Below the pieces are notes generated by a model. That model made no database searches, was not told the origin of the DNA, and saw nothing but the letters and a program-made list of their open reading frames with translations. The translations under genes were made by a program, and so were the position numbers. Below, in pieces: positions 46,263 to 55,382 of a DNA stretch of 64,000 bases (position 1 is its first letter; each line of letters starts with the position of its first letter). This DNA comes from Candidatus Ozemibacter sibiricus (GTDB lineage Bacteria > Muiribacteriota > Ozemobacteria > Ozemobacterales > Ozemobacteraceae): NCBI GenBank assembly GCA_003327425.1, contig QOQW01000002.1:1-64000 (forward strand), read 5' to 3'.

Positions 46263-46329
46263 GCCTTCCGGCCCCAGCCGCCCCGCCACGGCCCTCCCCG
46301 AGGCCGGCCAGTCCGACCTCGGAAGGGCT
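46262..46329 (+). terminator. Possible terminator after the HEAT-repeat gene
   Basis: An outer imperfect stem (AGCCTTCCG at 46262-46270 with CGGAAGGGCT at 46320-46329, one bulge) encloses an inner CCGAGG/CCTCGG stem. No U-tract. Lies between convergent genes. Confidence 0.35.
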
Positions 46330-46415
46330 GGTGGTACCCTGTCATTCCCGACGGGGGCACCCGCAAGATCAGGGGCAGAGCCCGCTGGCTTGCTGCTCCT
46401 ACCGTGTCAGGCAAC

Positions 46416-46445
46416 AGGAGCGGGGCGTGGGCTCGTCCCGCTCCT
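46416..46445 (-). terminator. Terminator of the minus-strand operon
   Basis: 9-bp stem AGGAGCGGG/CCCGCTCCT (46416-46424 with 46437-46445), 10 nt after the stop of the YfhO-like gene on the minus strand. Confidence 0.5.
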
Positions 46446-46455
46446 CTCCCCGAAC

Positions 46456-49062
46456 TCAGATGGGCTTGCCTTGGCCATCGGTTGGCGACGACGCCACGAG
46501 AGTGGTTGGTGCGCGGGCGACCTCGACGGTTCGCCCTCGCCCCGCCTGCCACAGCAGGATTCCCCCGACCACGGCTCCGACCACCAACCAGGCCAGACCT
46601 GGGGGAAGGTAGACCAGCTCTGCCTGCGATCGATCTTCCAGGGGAATCCACCAGCCGAACCGCTCTCCCCGCACTGGCCGCGGGTCATTCGCGGCGGTCG
46701 GTTCCCATCCTGGAAGGGGCAGAATCGGCCAGAACACCCCCCACCCTTTCCCCAGAGGCGCCGGCACCCGGATCTGCACCCAGCCCGGCCTCAACACCAC
46801 TTCGCTGGTGATCTGTTCGGCGGCAAAAGGCGAGCCGGCCGCCACGGCAACTTCCTTCTGGAGCCGCTGGAACGCCTGACGGCTCATGATCGTGCCAGCC
46901 GGCGCCGGCCCGAGATCGTAGAGATGGACCTGCCAGACCTTCTGGAAGGCCAGCGTTGTCAAGGGGGGCACCCCCGCCACCTGGCGGTGAGTGACCAGAT
47001 ACCGCACCCCCAGCCGCGACGCCCGCTCCTTGATCTGATCGATCGAGAGCGGCAACCGATCGCTGCCTGGGACAACCGGGCCCCCGAACAACCAGTCCAG
47101 GAACGCGCGCCGCCCGGGATGAGCGAAAGGCGGATTGTAGTCGCCCAGGTAGTCGAACCCGTTCGGCACCTCGATGGCCGGCAGGGCGACCCGGGCCAGA
47201 AATCCGTAGGCCGCCGCCAGCTCCTCGGATGAACCCCAGGCCGGCGGCCGCCGGACCAGCTCTTCCAGCCGTGGATCGACCGCCAGACGCCCCGGCTCGA
47301 GACTGGCCAGCAAACGGGGCGGCAATGCCGAGGTCGGCAGGCTGCGCGGCACGCTGGGCCGGCTGTGCCAGCCGGCATCGCAGATGACCAGGCCCAGCAG
47401 GAGACCGGACCACAGCAGGCTCACTCCCAGATCCCCCGCGGTGTCCAGCCAAAACCAGGGCTGGCCAGCCGAAGATGGCGGTTGGCCTCCCGCCTTGCTC
47501 CCCGTTCTCCGCTGCCACGACCGGTGAGCCCAGCCGAAGATCCCGACCAGGGCCAGGCTGCCCAGCAGCCAGGCCACCCATCCCACCTGCCAGGCGAAAT
47601 TCCACAAGGGGTGGAAATTCCCATCCAGGGCCGCATTGGCCGCTTCCCGATGGAGGGCCGCCCCCACGAGGGGAAGCAGGCTGTACAGCGCGGCCCGGCT
47701 CCAGGGAAGCGGCCGCCGTCGGCCGCGGCTGACCACCTGGAAGCCCGACGCCGCCAGCAGCAGCAGGCCCCAACTCGTCAATTGGATGAAGCTGGCCGGA
47801 TGATGCACATGGCGACCGAGCGCCGGCCAGCGCACCGCTGCCCATGACAGGCCCAGGCTGAGCAGCAGCCCGCCGCCGACCAGGCACCCGACCGCCCGCC
47901 GCCACTTGCCGCGATGCCAGAGCCCCCAGATGGCCAGTCCCAGCGGCAGGATCCCGACATAGGCCTGCCGGGCCCAGCCGAAATCGCCCCATTGCCGGAA
48001 GGTCTGCCTCACGCCGTCGGTCCCGATGAATTGGAAGTCGCGCAAGGCGCGCGGCATGACGAACCCCAGCAGGTGCTGGGGTTCGAAGGCCGTGATGGGC
48101 GCGGCTTCGCTCTCGCTGAACCCATGCGGGGCGAATTGACCGGCCACCTGCAGGTAGCCCGCCCAGACCGGCAACGTCACCAGCGGCACGGCCAGCACGC
48201 TCTGCAGCCCGGCCCACCGTGCGGCGCGCGGGAGAAGCATCATTCCGGCCAGCGCCACGACAGGCGCCATCACCCACAGGTAGGCGTGACCGCTGGCGAT
48301 CATCAGCACCAGACAGATCGCCTGGAGCCGGGGATAGCCGCGCTCGGCAGCCAGCAGCGACCAGGGGACCCAGGCCACCCCGGCGGTGATATGCAGCCAC
48401 TCCAGGCCATGCAGATGGGGCGTGGCCGCCATGGCGATCAGACCGGCCAGCAGCCCCGAGAAGGGCGATCCCCCGCGGCGCCGCCCCAGCAGACCGAAGC
48501 CGAGGCCCAACCAGACCAGATGCATCCATTGATGCAGGCGGAACCCGAGATCGGGCCCGGCCAGAGCCGCCAGCCAGCTGCCGGGATACCAGCCAGCGGT
48601 CTGCGGATCCCCGAGGAAGGGCATGCCCGGGCCCCGCCCCATGTGGATGAAAGGCCCGGTCACGCCGCGCCAGACCTGCCCCTGGAAGGCCAGATTGGGC
48701 ACCACCATCTGCGGCACATCCCGCCAGATGAGGGTGCCGTCGGGGGCCCACAAGGGCCAGCCCAGCCAGAGCCCGAACCCGCCCAACCCCACCAGCCAGA
48801 TCCCCCAGGACCAGACGTTCCACGCCGTCCCTGCCGCGTAAGCGCCCGTCCCACGACCAGGCCGTCCAGAGCCGATCGCCGCCCCGGCGGTACCGCCTAT
48901 CTCGGCCCCGAGAGCATCGTCCTTCATCGAGGCGGCAGGGGGAGGCGCGCTTCCCTCCGATCCGCACCAATTCGCCGCTCTTTCGTCCGTCTCCGCCCCG
49001 GTGGCGAGTCGGGCCGATTCGCCGGGAATACCTTCTCTGGAACGGGGCTGACCGTCGGTCAA
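46456..49062 (-). CDS. YfhO-like multi-pass membrane protein (GT-C glycosyltransferase type)
   Basis: 868 residues if translated from a TTG whose TTGA overlaps the stop of comFB; the next in-frame ATG is at 48927 (823 residues). The first 80 residues look disordered, which makes the shorter form attractive. About a dozen helices follow. The loop after the first helix, WRDVPQMVVPN..GRGPGMPFLGDPQTAGWYPGSW, resembles the substrate-loop pattern of YfhO/GT-C proteins, which move sugars from lipid carriers onto envelope polymers. A periplasmic C-terminal region and a final helix near 840-860 end it. Exact role unknown. Confidence 0.7.
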   Translation of the reverse strand: MTDGQPRSREGIPGESARLATGAETDERAANWCGSEGSAPPPAASMKDDALGAEIGGTAGAAIGSGRPGRGTGAYAAGTAWNVWSWGIWLVGLGGFGLWLGWPLWAPDGTLIWRDVPQMVVPNLAFQGQVWRGVTGPFIHMGRGPGMPFLGDPQTAGWYPGSWLAALAGPDLGFRLHQWMHLVWLGLGFGLLGRRRGGSPFSGLLAGLIAMAATPHLHGLEWLHITAGVAWVPWSLLAAERGYPRLQAICLVLMIASGHAYLWVMAPVVALAGMMLLPRAARWAGLQSVLAVPLVTLPVWAGYLQVAGQFAPHGFSESEAAPITAFEPQHLLGFVMPRALRDFQFIGTDGVRQTFRQWGDFGWARQAYVGILPLGLAIWGLWHRGKWRRAVGCLVGGGLLLSLGLSWAAVRWPALGRHVHHPASFIQLTSWGLLLLAASGFQVVSRGRRRPLPWSRAALYSLLPLVGAALHREAANAALDGNFHPLWNFAWQVGWVAWLLGSLALVGIFGWAHRSWQRRTGSKAGGQPPSSAGQPWFWLDTAGDLGVSLLWSGLLLGLVICDAGWHSRPSVPRSLPTSALPPRLLASLEPGRLAVDPRLEELVRRPPAWGSSEELAAAYGFLARVALPAIEVPNGFDYLGDYNPPFAHPGRRAFLDWLFGGPVVPGSDRLPLSIDQIKERASRLGVRYLVTHRQVAGVPPLTTLAFQKVWQVHLYDLGPAPAGTIMSRQAFQRLQKEVAVAAGSPFAAEQITSEVVLRPGWVQIRVPAPLGKGWGVFWPILPLPGWEPTAANDPRPVRGERFGWWIPLEDRSQAELVYLPPGLAWLVVGAVVGGILLWQAGRGRTVEVARAPTTLVASSPTDGQGKPI

Positions 49063-49367
49063 TGGTGCGGGTTCTTCTCAACGAGGCGCAGCGCGCGCAG
49101 CACCGATTCCTCGGCGAGGCGCTTGTTATTCGCGTCCGTCAGGAAGGAGTCGGGGGTGGTCAAGACATCGTATTTATCGAGCACCCAGTATTTCGCCGGC
49201 AGGCTGCTGAGCGCCAGCGCCGTCACATCGAGCACGCAATCCTGGCAGTCGCACATCTCCCAGCGCTGGATCAGGCCAGCCACCACCTCGAGCACGAGCG
49301 GCTCCCACATGTTGCGCACGCGGCTGAAATCGTAGCGGGTCAGGGCGGGCAGGTTGACTGGATCCAT
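49059..49367 (-). CDS. ComFB-family protein
   Basis: 102 residues. Family pattern: RNMWEPLVLEVVAGLI near 18, then CDCQDCVLDVTALALSSLPAKYWV near 39-62 with the Cys-containing motif of ComFB. ComFB-family proteins have recently been described as cyclic di-nucleotide receptors in cyanobacteria and others. Here it follows recJ and an HD-GYP gene in the same operon, the latter family being c-di-GMP phosphodiesterases. Short, soluble, no other domain. Confidence 0.8.
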   Translation of the reverse strand: MDPVNLPALTRYDFSRVRNMWEPLVLEVVAGLIQRWEMCDCQDCVLDVTALALSSLPAKYWVLDKYDVLTTPDSFLTDANNKRLAEESVLRALRLVEKNPHH

Positions 49368-49427
49368 CGCTGGTTCTCCCAGATACGGTTCGGGCCCCCG
49401 GCCGGGGCCGCGGTCATTGTAGCATGC

Positions 49428-51497
49428 TCATCCCCCCTGCGGGGGGAACAGGGCATCGCTCACGACGATCTGCGCCGTGCGCACCCCATTGTATTCGTTG
49501 GGTTCGACCGTGAAGACGAGATCGCAGGTGCCGTCGGTCACGACATCCTGCTCGAGGAGTCCCCCGAGGTTGAAGCCGATGCCATAGATCGCCTTCCCCG
49601 ACGACTTGCGGAACTTGAACCGCAGATGGGCCTTGGTCTCGCCCACCTTGCGCACTTCATAGAACGGCACGCCGCGGGCCAGGAAGAGGGGCTGGGGGTT
49701 GTCGATGCCGAAGGGCGCGAATCGCAGGAGGTCGTCCATGAAGGTCTCGTCGACCAGGTCGATGGACAACGGCGCATCGATCAACCACTCCTTCTGCAGC
49801 TCGGCGTCGGTGATGGCGGTTTCCGCATACGCGGCCAGGCACCGGCGGAATTCGTCGATGCGGTCCATGGGCAGCGTCAGGCCGGCCGCGCCGACATGCC
49901 CGCCGTATTTTTCCAGCAGGTGGCCGCAGGTGTGCAGGGCGTTCATGATGTTGATCGATCGATAGCTGCGGGCCGAACCGAGGTATTTGCCGTGGTCTTC
50001 GAGCAGGACGATGACCGGCCGGCAAAAATCGAGCATGAGCCGGGTGGCGACGATGCCGGTCACGCCCTGGTTGGGCATGGGCGCGTTGACCACAAGGATG
50101 CGGGCCTGGTTGACATCGTTCTGGGCCAGCAGATGCTCCTTGACCGCGCGGTAGCACTCCTCGCCCAGCCGTTTGCGCTCGAGATTGAGGTTGAACAGCT
50201 CCTGCGCCAGCTCCTGCGCCCGCGTCGGCGAATCGGTGGTCAGCAGCTGGATGGCCAGTTCCGCCGACCGCAGGCGCCCACTCGAGTTGAGAATGGGAGC
50301 GATGTTGAAACTGATGTCGCGCTCGGTGAGCCGCTTCTTCTTCCAGCCGAGCAGGGCGTACAACTGCTGCAAGCCGCCGCGCCGGGTGTTGCTGGCGAAT
50401 TTCAACCCCATCTGGGCCAGCGTGCGGTTCTCGCCCCGCAGGGGAACCATGTCGGCGATGGTGCCGACGGTCAGGATGTCGAGCGAGCGCTGCCAGAGGG
50501 CTTTGACCTGGGGATCGACCGCTTCGAGGAACTTGAGGTAGAGGATGATCAAGCGCCGGGCCCCCTGACAATCGGGGGGAATCAGCATCTCGCGGGCGAT
50601 GGTGGCCTTGTCGGGCACGCCATGCTCGGGGGTGCAGGTGCGCGCCAGCTTGCTGATGAACAGCGGGGTGCCGCCCCGCGCCCCCGGAATCACTTCGGCC
50701 AGGGCTTGCCGCTCTTCAGGGCTGAAAAAGAGGAGGTTGGCATGGGCCAGCGTCTGCGGATGCAGGTTGCGGACCTGGGTGAAGCCCTCGCGGGGTGTGA
50801 AGCGCACGACGTCGACTTCGGCGCCATCGTAATCGAAGGCGATGAGCGGCCGAGACAGCTCGCGGGTCTGGGCCAGCACCAGGGCCAGCGCCAGTTTCTG
50901 CGCGACCCCGACCCCCGCGATGTCCCGCTGGGCAGCGGGGGACCCCGGCAACTTGGGATCGATGATGGCCACCGCCTTGGGCAGGACGGGCGGCGGCTCG
51001 TGATGGTCGGTGACGATGACATCGATGCCCAGAGAGCGGGCGTACTCGATCTCCTCGAGATTGCTGATGCCGCAATCGACCGTGATGATCAAGCTCACCC
51101 CATCGCGCCGGGCGACGTCGAGGTAGTCCCGGTTCAACCCGTAGCCATCTTCGATGACGGGAACGGTGAAATCGACCTTGCGGCTGAACTCGCGCAGGGT
51201 TTCGACCATCAGGACGGTCGAGGTGATCCCGTCGACGTCGCGGTCGCCATAGACGCGAATGCTCTCCTCCCGTTCGATGGCCCGGCGGATCCGGTCGACG
51301 GCGGCGGGAATGCCGTCGAGCAGGTAGGGCGACGTCAGGCAGCGCGCTCGCGGCTCGAAGAACCGCTCGATGGCCTCGGGGTCGCGCAGCCCGCGGTTCC
51401 ACATGATCCTGAGCAGGACGGGCGGAATGGCCGTGGCCGCATGCAAGGCCTCGATCTCCTGCTCGGGGACCTCGAGCACTTTCCAGACGCGGTTCAT
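49428..51497 (-). CDS. recJ: Single-stranded-DNA-specific exonuclease RecJ
   Basis: 689 residues from ATG 51497, whose ATGA overlaps the stop of the HD-GYP gene. Degrades ssDNA 5'-3' in recombination and mismatch repair. DHH-phosphoesterase motifs: VYGDRDVDGITST (motif I, with Arg where Tyr is common in D-Y-D-x-D-G), IIDPKLPG, VTDHHEPP (motif III DHH), then the DHHA1 domain with GGHVGAAGLTLPM and a C-terminal OB-like domain. All metal-binding Asp/His positions appear intact. Cytoplasmic. Confidence 0.9.
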   Translation of the reverse strand: MNRVWKVLEVPEQEIEALHAATAIPPVLLRIMWNRGLRDPEAIERFFEPRARCLTSPYLLDGIPAAVDRIRRAIEREESIRVYGDRDVDGITSTVLMVETLREFSRKVDFTVPVIEDGYGLNRDYLDVARRDGVSLIITVDCGISNLEEIEYARSLGIDVIVTDHHEPPPVLPKAVAIIDPKLPGSPAAQRDIAGVGVAQKLALALVLAQTRELSRPLIAFDYDGAEVDVVRFTPREGFTQVRNLHPQTLAHANLLFFSPEERQALAEVIPGARGGTPLFISKLARTCTPEHGVPDKATIAREMLIPPDCQGARRLIILYLKFLEAVDPQVKALWQRSLDILTVGTIADMVPLRGENRTLAQMGLKFASNTRRGGLQQLYALLGWKKKRLTERDISFNIAPILNSSGRLRSAELAIQLLTTDSPTRAQELAQELFNLNLERKRLGEECYRAVKEHLLAQNDVNQARILVVNAPMPNQGVTGIVATRLMLDFCRPVIVLLEDHGKYLGSARSYRSINIMNALHTCGHLLEKYGGHVGAAGLTLPMDRIDEFRRCLAAYAETAITDAELQKEWLIDAPLSIDLVDETFMDDLLRFAPFGIDNPQPLFLARGVPFYEVRKVGETKAHLRFKFRKSSGKAIYGIGFNLGGLLEQDVVTDGTCDLVFTVEPNEYNGVRTAQIVVSDALFPPQGG

Positions 51498-53803
51498 GCT
51501 GAGCGGTACCGTTCGATGGCCTGCATTTTCTTCTCGTCGGCCAGCACTTCGAGGAAGGCGGCCACCACCTTGGGATCGAACTGGGTCCCCGAGCATCGCA
51601 GCAATTCCTGGGCGGCGGCCTTGGGGTCGAGCGTATCGCGATAGGCCCGTTTGCTGGTCATGGCATCATAGGAATCGGCCACGCAGATGATGCGGGCCAT
51701 CAGGGGGATCGCCTCGCCTTTGAGCCCCTCGGGGTAGCCTTTCCCATCGTACCGTTCGTGGTGGTACTTGATGAGCGGCACCTTTTCCTTGAGGAATTTG
51801 GCGGGCTCGATGATCGCGGCCCCTCGCACCGGATGGGTCTTGATGAGCTGGTACTCTTCTTCGGTGAGGCGCGTCGCTTTCTGGATGATGGTTTCGGAGA
51901 TGCCGATCTTGCCGATGTCGTGAAGCAGGGCGCCGATCTGCAGGGTTTTCAGATGTTCGGCATCCAGGTTCATCACCCGTCCGATTTCCAGGGAGTAGAG
52001 CGCCACTCGCTCGCTGTGACCGCGGGTGTAGGCATCTTTGGCGTCGAGGGAATTGGCCAGCGCCCGCACCGCCGACAGGTAGCTGGCCTCGAGGTCTTCA
52101 TAGAGCTGGGCGTTGTTGACCGTGATGGCGATCTGGGAAGCGAGCGTCATCAGCATCGACAGGTCGTTCTCATCGAAACTCTCGCCCGACAGCTTGTCGG
52201 AGACCGAGAGGACGCCGACCGGATGGTCCTTGACCTTGAGGGGAACGCAGAGCGAACTGCGGGGCCCCCCATCCCCCGCCGCCGCTTCGCCGACGGGATT
52301 GTTGATCATCATCGGTTCGCCGCGCTGGAAGACCTTCCCGGCGATGCCTTCGCCGATGGCGACCCCTTTGAGCGGCGTGCCCGGCTGGATGCCGCGATGG
52401 ACCTTGACCTGCAGCAGGCCGGAGTCCTCATCGAACAGCATCAGGGAACTCGAGCGCACCCCGCCCAGCACCCGCGACGTCATGTCGATGATCATCTCCA
52501 AAAGCTTCTCGAGATCGAGCACCATGTTGAGGCTCTTGCCGACCTCATGCAGCGTGTTCAGCTCAAGGATCTTGCGGTTGAGATCCTGATAGAGGCGGGC
52601 ATTCTTGATGGCGATGCTGGCCTGCATGGCCAGGGTCTCCATCAAGCTGAGATCACGAGCGGTGAAGGGCTCGCCATTGATCTTGTTGCTGGCGGAGATG
52701 ACCCCGATGACCTCCTCGTTGTTCTTGATGGGGTAGCAGAGCGAACTGCGCACCACCGGCGCGGCCGCCAATGTCCGCGCATCGTCGTCCTGGGCCAGGT
52801 CGTTGACGATCTTCGGTTCGCCGGTGGCGTAGACCTTGCCAGCCACCCCGTTGACGATGGGCACCCGCCGCGAGGGAGGCAGCTGGCCGACGTCGAGGCC
52901 CTTGGCGATCTTGACGATGAACTCGTCGGTCCGGCGATCGACCAGCATCAGCGAGCAGCGCTTCACTCCGCCCAGCACCGAGATGGTGGTATCGACGATG
53001 CATTCGTACAACTGGTCGGGATTGAGCACCGAGTTGATGGCCCGCCCGGCTTGATGGAGCGTCGACAGCTCATAGACCCGGCGATCGAGTTCGGCATTCT
53101 TGCGCCGCAGCTCGTCGAGGTGCAGATTGACCGCCTGGGTCATGCGATTGAAGGCGGCGACGAGCACGGCGATCTCGTCCTGCCCGGCGACCTCGGGGGC
53201 GGGTCGCAGCTGTTCGGGCGAGGCCGCCTCGACCGCGGTGGCCAGCACCTGCAGAGGCCTGGTCACCAGGAAGGCCAGTCCCCAGGACCAGAGGAAGGCC
53301 AACCCGCTGGCGACCAGCGCCAGGGCGAGGTTGCCCGCGATGATGGCCGATCGGCGCGCCCGGGCTTCGGCCGTGGAGAAGGTCAAATGCAGGAAGCCCA
53401 CGGCTTCGGTGCCGCCAGGGGGGCAGATCCGGAGCGCGGGCGGGGTCTCCCCGTCCTGGAGGGGCCCGCCGCCCGGGGTCTGGCGGGAATAGGCCATCTC
53501 GTCGGCCCGCGCATCGGTGATGCGGGCGCCGATGATGTCATTGCCCGGGATGTCAGGCGAGGTGAGCCGCCGGACCACCGCTTCAAGCTGGGGGATGTCC
53601 CGTTGCAGGATGAGGGGAATGACCACCGCCTCCAGGGTTTTGAGCAGGGTCTGGGTCTTGACCTCCCGTTGCCGCTGATCTTCTGCCCGATCGCGGGACA
53701 GCTCGACCGCGGTCATTCCTGCCATGACCACGAACACCAGGAGCAGATGGAACAGGAAGATCTTGAATCGCAGATCGAGGCGGCCGGGGCTGGCACCGGT
53801 CAT
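51494..53803 (-). CDS. Membrane HD-GYP protein with HAMP and two GAF domains
   Basis: 769 residues. Helix about 14-34, periplasmic region to about 150, helix about 158-180, HAMP about 182-235, coiled coil, GAF 1 about 255-400, GAF 2 about 425-570, HD-GYP about 580-769. Catalytic pair H628-D629 in LLHDIGKIGI, and HHERYDGKGYPEG is the GYP block; the HD-GYP family hydrolyses c-di-GMP (some members act on other cyclic dinucleotides). The two GAFs may bind ligands. Sits between the membrane-protein gene (4-nt overlap) and recJ (4-nt overlap). Confidence 0.92.
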   Translation of the reverse strand: MTGASPGRLDLRFKIFLFHLLLVFVVMAGMTAVELSRDRAEDQRQREVKTQTLLKTLEAVVIPLILQRDIPQLEAVVRRLTSPDIPGNDIIGARITDARADEMAYSRQTPGGGPLQDGETPPALRICPPGGTEAVGFLHLTFSTAEARARRSAIIAGNLALALVASGLAFLWSWGLAFLVTRPLQVLATAVEAASPEQLRPAPEVAGQDEIAVLVAAFNRMTQAVNLHLDELRRKNAELDRRVYELSTLHQAGRAINSVLNPDQLYECIVDTTISVLGGVKRCSLMLVDRRTDEFIVKIAKGLDVGQLPPSRRVPIVNGVAGKVYATGEPKIVNDLAQDDDARTLAAAPVVRSSLCYPIKNNEEVIGVISASNKINGEPFTARDLSLMETLAMQASIAIKNARLYQDLNRKILELNTLHEVGKSLNMVLDLEKLLEMIIDMTSRVLGGVRSSSLMLFDEDSGLLQVKVHRGIQPGTPLKGVAIGEGIAGKVFQRGEPMMINNPVGEAAAGDGGPRSSLCVPLKVKDHPVGVLSVSDKLSGESFDENDLSMLMTLASQIAITVNNAQLYEDLEASYLSAVRALANSLDAKDAYTRGHSERVALYSLEIGRVMNLDAEHLKTLQIGALLHDIGKIGISETIIQKATRLTEEEYQLIKTHPVRGAAIIEPAKFLKEKVPLIKYHHERYDGKGYPEGLKGEAIPLMARIICVADSYDAMTSKRAYRDTLDPKAAAQELLRCSGTQFDPKVVAAFLEVLADEKKMQAIERYRSA

Positions 53804-55011
53804 GAAGAGCCTCCTGCCGAGCCATCGGTCGAGGTGTCATCTGTCGGCGCGCGGTCAGGGCGACGGCGGGCCAGGAACTGCAGGACCAGCATGGTCATGG
53901 CTTCCAGCCACGCCCACGGCGGATCCTCCACCTGCCCGCGCTGGGCACTGCGCTGCAGGTGCCGCGCCAGGAAAGCGGCCGGCGGTTCATCGCCAGGCCG
54001 GGTCTCATAGACGATCTCGTCAGGGAAGCGCGCCTCGGGCGCTCCGAAATCGGTGGTGACGTAGACGCGATCGCCGACCGGGGAATAGAGGGCCCGATGG
54101 ACTCGCGGTTTGACTTCGGAAATCAGCAGCAACAGCAGAGACGAGCGGTCAGGCGAGAGCAGCGCTTCGCCGGTAGCTTGGAAAAGCGGCAATTCGAGGA
54201 GCGGGAGCCGCAGACAGCCCAACGACACATAGCCCCCTTCCCCTTTCCACCAGGCGCCAGCCTGCTGGATGGCCAGCCGCTCGGCGGGGTTGTCCAGGCC
54301 CTCCGGCAGGAGGGTCACTCCCAGGTCGGGCGCGCACTGGGCGGGGCGGAGGATGGAATATCTGGAGGGGAGCGGCTGCAGCCAGGCGCAGAGCAGGAAG
54401 TAGATGATACCATGGCCGAGCAGTTCGAGACCGGTCACGGGGCCGGTCCGTTGGCTCAGCCAGGTCAACCAGCCGCCGAACAACACCGCCAGCGAAGCGG
54501 CCCGCCAGGCCAGCGCCCGACCGCCGAAGGCCGGCAATACCGGGGCCACATAGGCCTGCAAGGTGTGAAGGCAGCGCACCGCATGCACCAGGAACAGCAC
54601 CGGAAACAGGAGGAACAACCCCCGGCCGATGGCGGGATCGGGGGCCAGCGTGGTCAGCAGGGCGCCGGCCAAGGTGGCGGCCGTCAGATAGGAGAGGGTG
54701 CGCCAGAGCCGGAACCAGCCGACCAGGGCCAGACGGCCTTCCGGCGTGATCTGGACGTCGTCCCAGCCGCGTTCCCCTTCCAACCGGATGCGACCGAGCA
54801 CGTAGGCGTTGATCGCATCGCCCATGAACAGGGGGGCCAGGCACAGCGCATACCAGGCTTGCGTCCAGAAGCCTTCCACCCATTCGGTCTTGCCCAGGAC
54901 GATCAATCCGAGCACCGACCCGCTCAAGGTGAAGACATTCGCGGCCATGCCGAGCATGAAAATGGCCTTGAGCTTGTCACCAGGTTGAGCGACTGGCACC
55001 AGCGCGTTCAT
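53800..55011 (-). CDS. Multi-pass membrane protein of unknown function
   Basis: 403 residues with about six hydrophobic segments in the first 230 (FMLGMAANVFTLSGSVLGLIVLG, TQAWYALCLAPLFMG, TAATLAGALLTTLA, LFLLFPVLFLVHAV, AASLAVLFGGWLTWL, GIIYFLLCAWL), then a soluble C-terminal domain with RALYSPVGDRVYVTTDFG. I recognise no family. First gene of the recJ/comFB operon; a TAGAAT box ends 9 nt before the ATG, with no ribosome site, suggesting a leaderless message. Confidence 0.7.
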   Translation of the reverse strand: MNALVPVAQPGDKLKAIFMLGMAANVFTLSGSVLGLIVLGKTEWVEGFWTQAWYALCLAPLFMGDAINAYVLGRIRLEGERGWDDVQITPEGRLALVGWFRLWRTLSYLTAATLAGALLTTLAPDPAIGRGLFLLFPVLFLVHAVRCLHTLQAYVAPVLPAFGGRALAWRAASLAVLFGGWLTWLSQRTGPVTGLELLGHGIIYFLLCAWLQPLPSRYSILRPAQCAPDLGVTLLPEGLDNPAERLAIQQAGAWWKGEGGYVSLGCLRLPLLELPLFQATGEALLSPDRSSLLLLLISEVKPRVHRALYSPVGDRVYVTTDFGAPEARFPDEIVYETRPGDEPPAAFLARHLQRSAQRGQVEDPPWAWLEAMTMLVLQFLARRRPDRAPTDDTSTDGSAGGSS

Positions 55012-55020
55012 AGACTTTTC

Positions 55021-55026
55021 ATTCTA
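55021..55026 (-). promoter_or_regulatory. Putative -10 box of the 53800-55011 gene
   Basis: TAGAAT on the minus strand, 9 nt upstream of the ATG at 55011. No good -35 is visible (CGTGCA/GTGCAA at 17-18 nt). Confidence 0.4.
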
Positions 55027-55111
55027 CCATTCCAGAGTGGTTTTTGCACGAAGGACGAACCGCGAAGACTGGGCTCCACAGGCTTCGCGCCGGGGGCGAG
55101 AAAATTGCTGC

Positions 55112-55140
55112 TTGCTGGAAGTCGCCCGGTGTGCTAGAAT
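55112..55140 (+). promoter_or_regulatory. Promoter of tRNA-Pro
   Basis: TTGCTG (55112-55117), 17-nt spacer, extended -10 TGTGC-TAGAAT (TAGAAT at 55135-55140). The tRNA begins 13 nt after the -10. Confidence 0.7.
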
Positions 55141-55152
55141 ATTCACCACCTG

Positions 55153-55225
55153 CGGGGCGTAGCGCAGTTGGTAGCGCGTGTGGTTCGGGACCACAAGGTC
55201 GCTGGTTCGAGTCCAGTCGCCCCGA
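55153..55225 (+). tRNA. tRNA-Pro (anticodon CGG)
   Basis: 73 nt. Acceptor stem CGGGGCG/CGCCCCG with discriminator A; anticodon stem TGTGG/CCACA enclosing loop TTCGGGA, anticodon CGG; T-arm CTGGTTCGAGTCCAG. The CCA end is not encoded. A clear promoter lies upstream and a strong terminator downstream. Confidence 0.95.
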
Positions 55226-55236
55226 TGGTTGCTCAA

Positions 55237-55275
55237 AACAGCCGTTCGATCAGCACCTCGAACGGCTGTTTTTTT
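55237..55275 (+). terminator. Rho-independent terminator after tRNA-Pro
   Basis: 13-bp perfect stem (55237-55249 with 55258-55270), 8-nt loop, followed by a run of T to 55275. The clearest intrinsic terminator in the window. Confidence 0.92.
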
Positions 55276-55351
55276 GCCCCATCTGAAACCCAACCCCTGA
55301 TCCACTCGAGGAAAGCCCTGTTCCCACCGAATTTCTCTGATGATCTTGTGC

Positions 55352-55382
55352 CTCGCCCGCCCCCTGGCATCCGGCGGGCGAG
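55352..55382 (+). promoter_or_regulatory. Inverted repeat next to an extended -10 box
   Basis: 10-bp arms CTCGCCCGCC (55352-55361) and GGCGGGCGAG (55373-55382) directly before TGTGCTAAAAAT (55383-55394). Could be an operator over the -35 region of the 55434 gene. Confidence 0.35.

Noticed and set aside
40038-46289. Long minus-strand frames (988 and 1007 codons) opposite ptsI and the HEAT-repeat gene
   Set aside because: Repetitive translations mirror the coding repeats on the plus strand; EI and HEAT motifs are unambiguous there.
48927-49062. Extra N-terminus of the YfhO-like protein as a real domain
   Set aside because: Low-complexity and without features; kept in the coordinates only because the TTG overlaps the comFB stop. 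The ATG at 48927 may be the true start.
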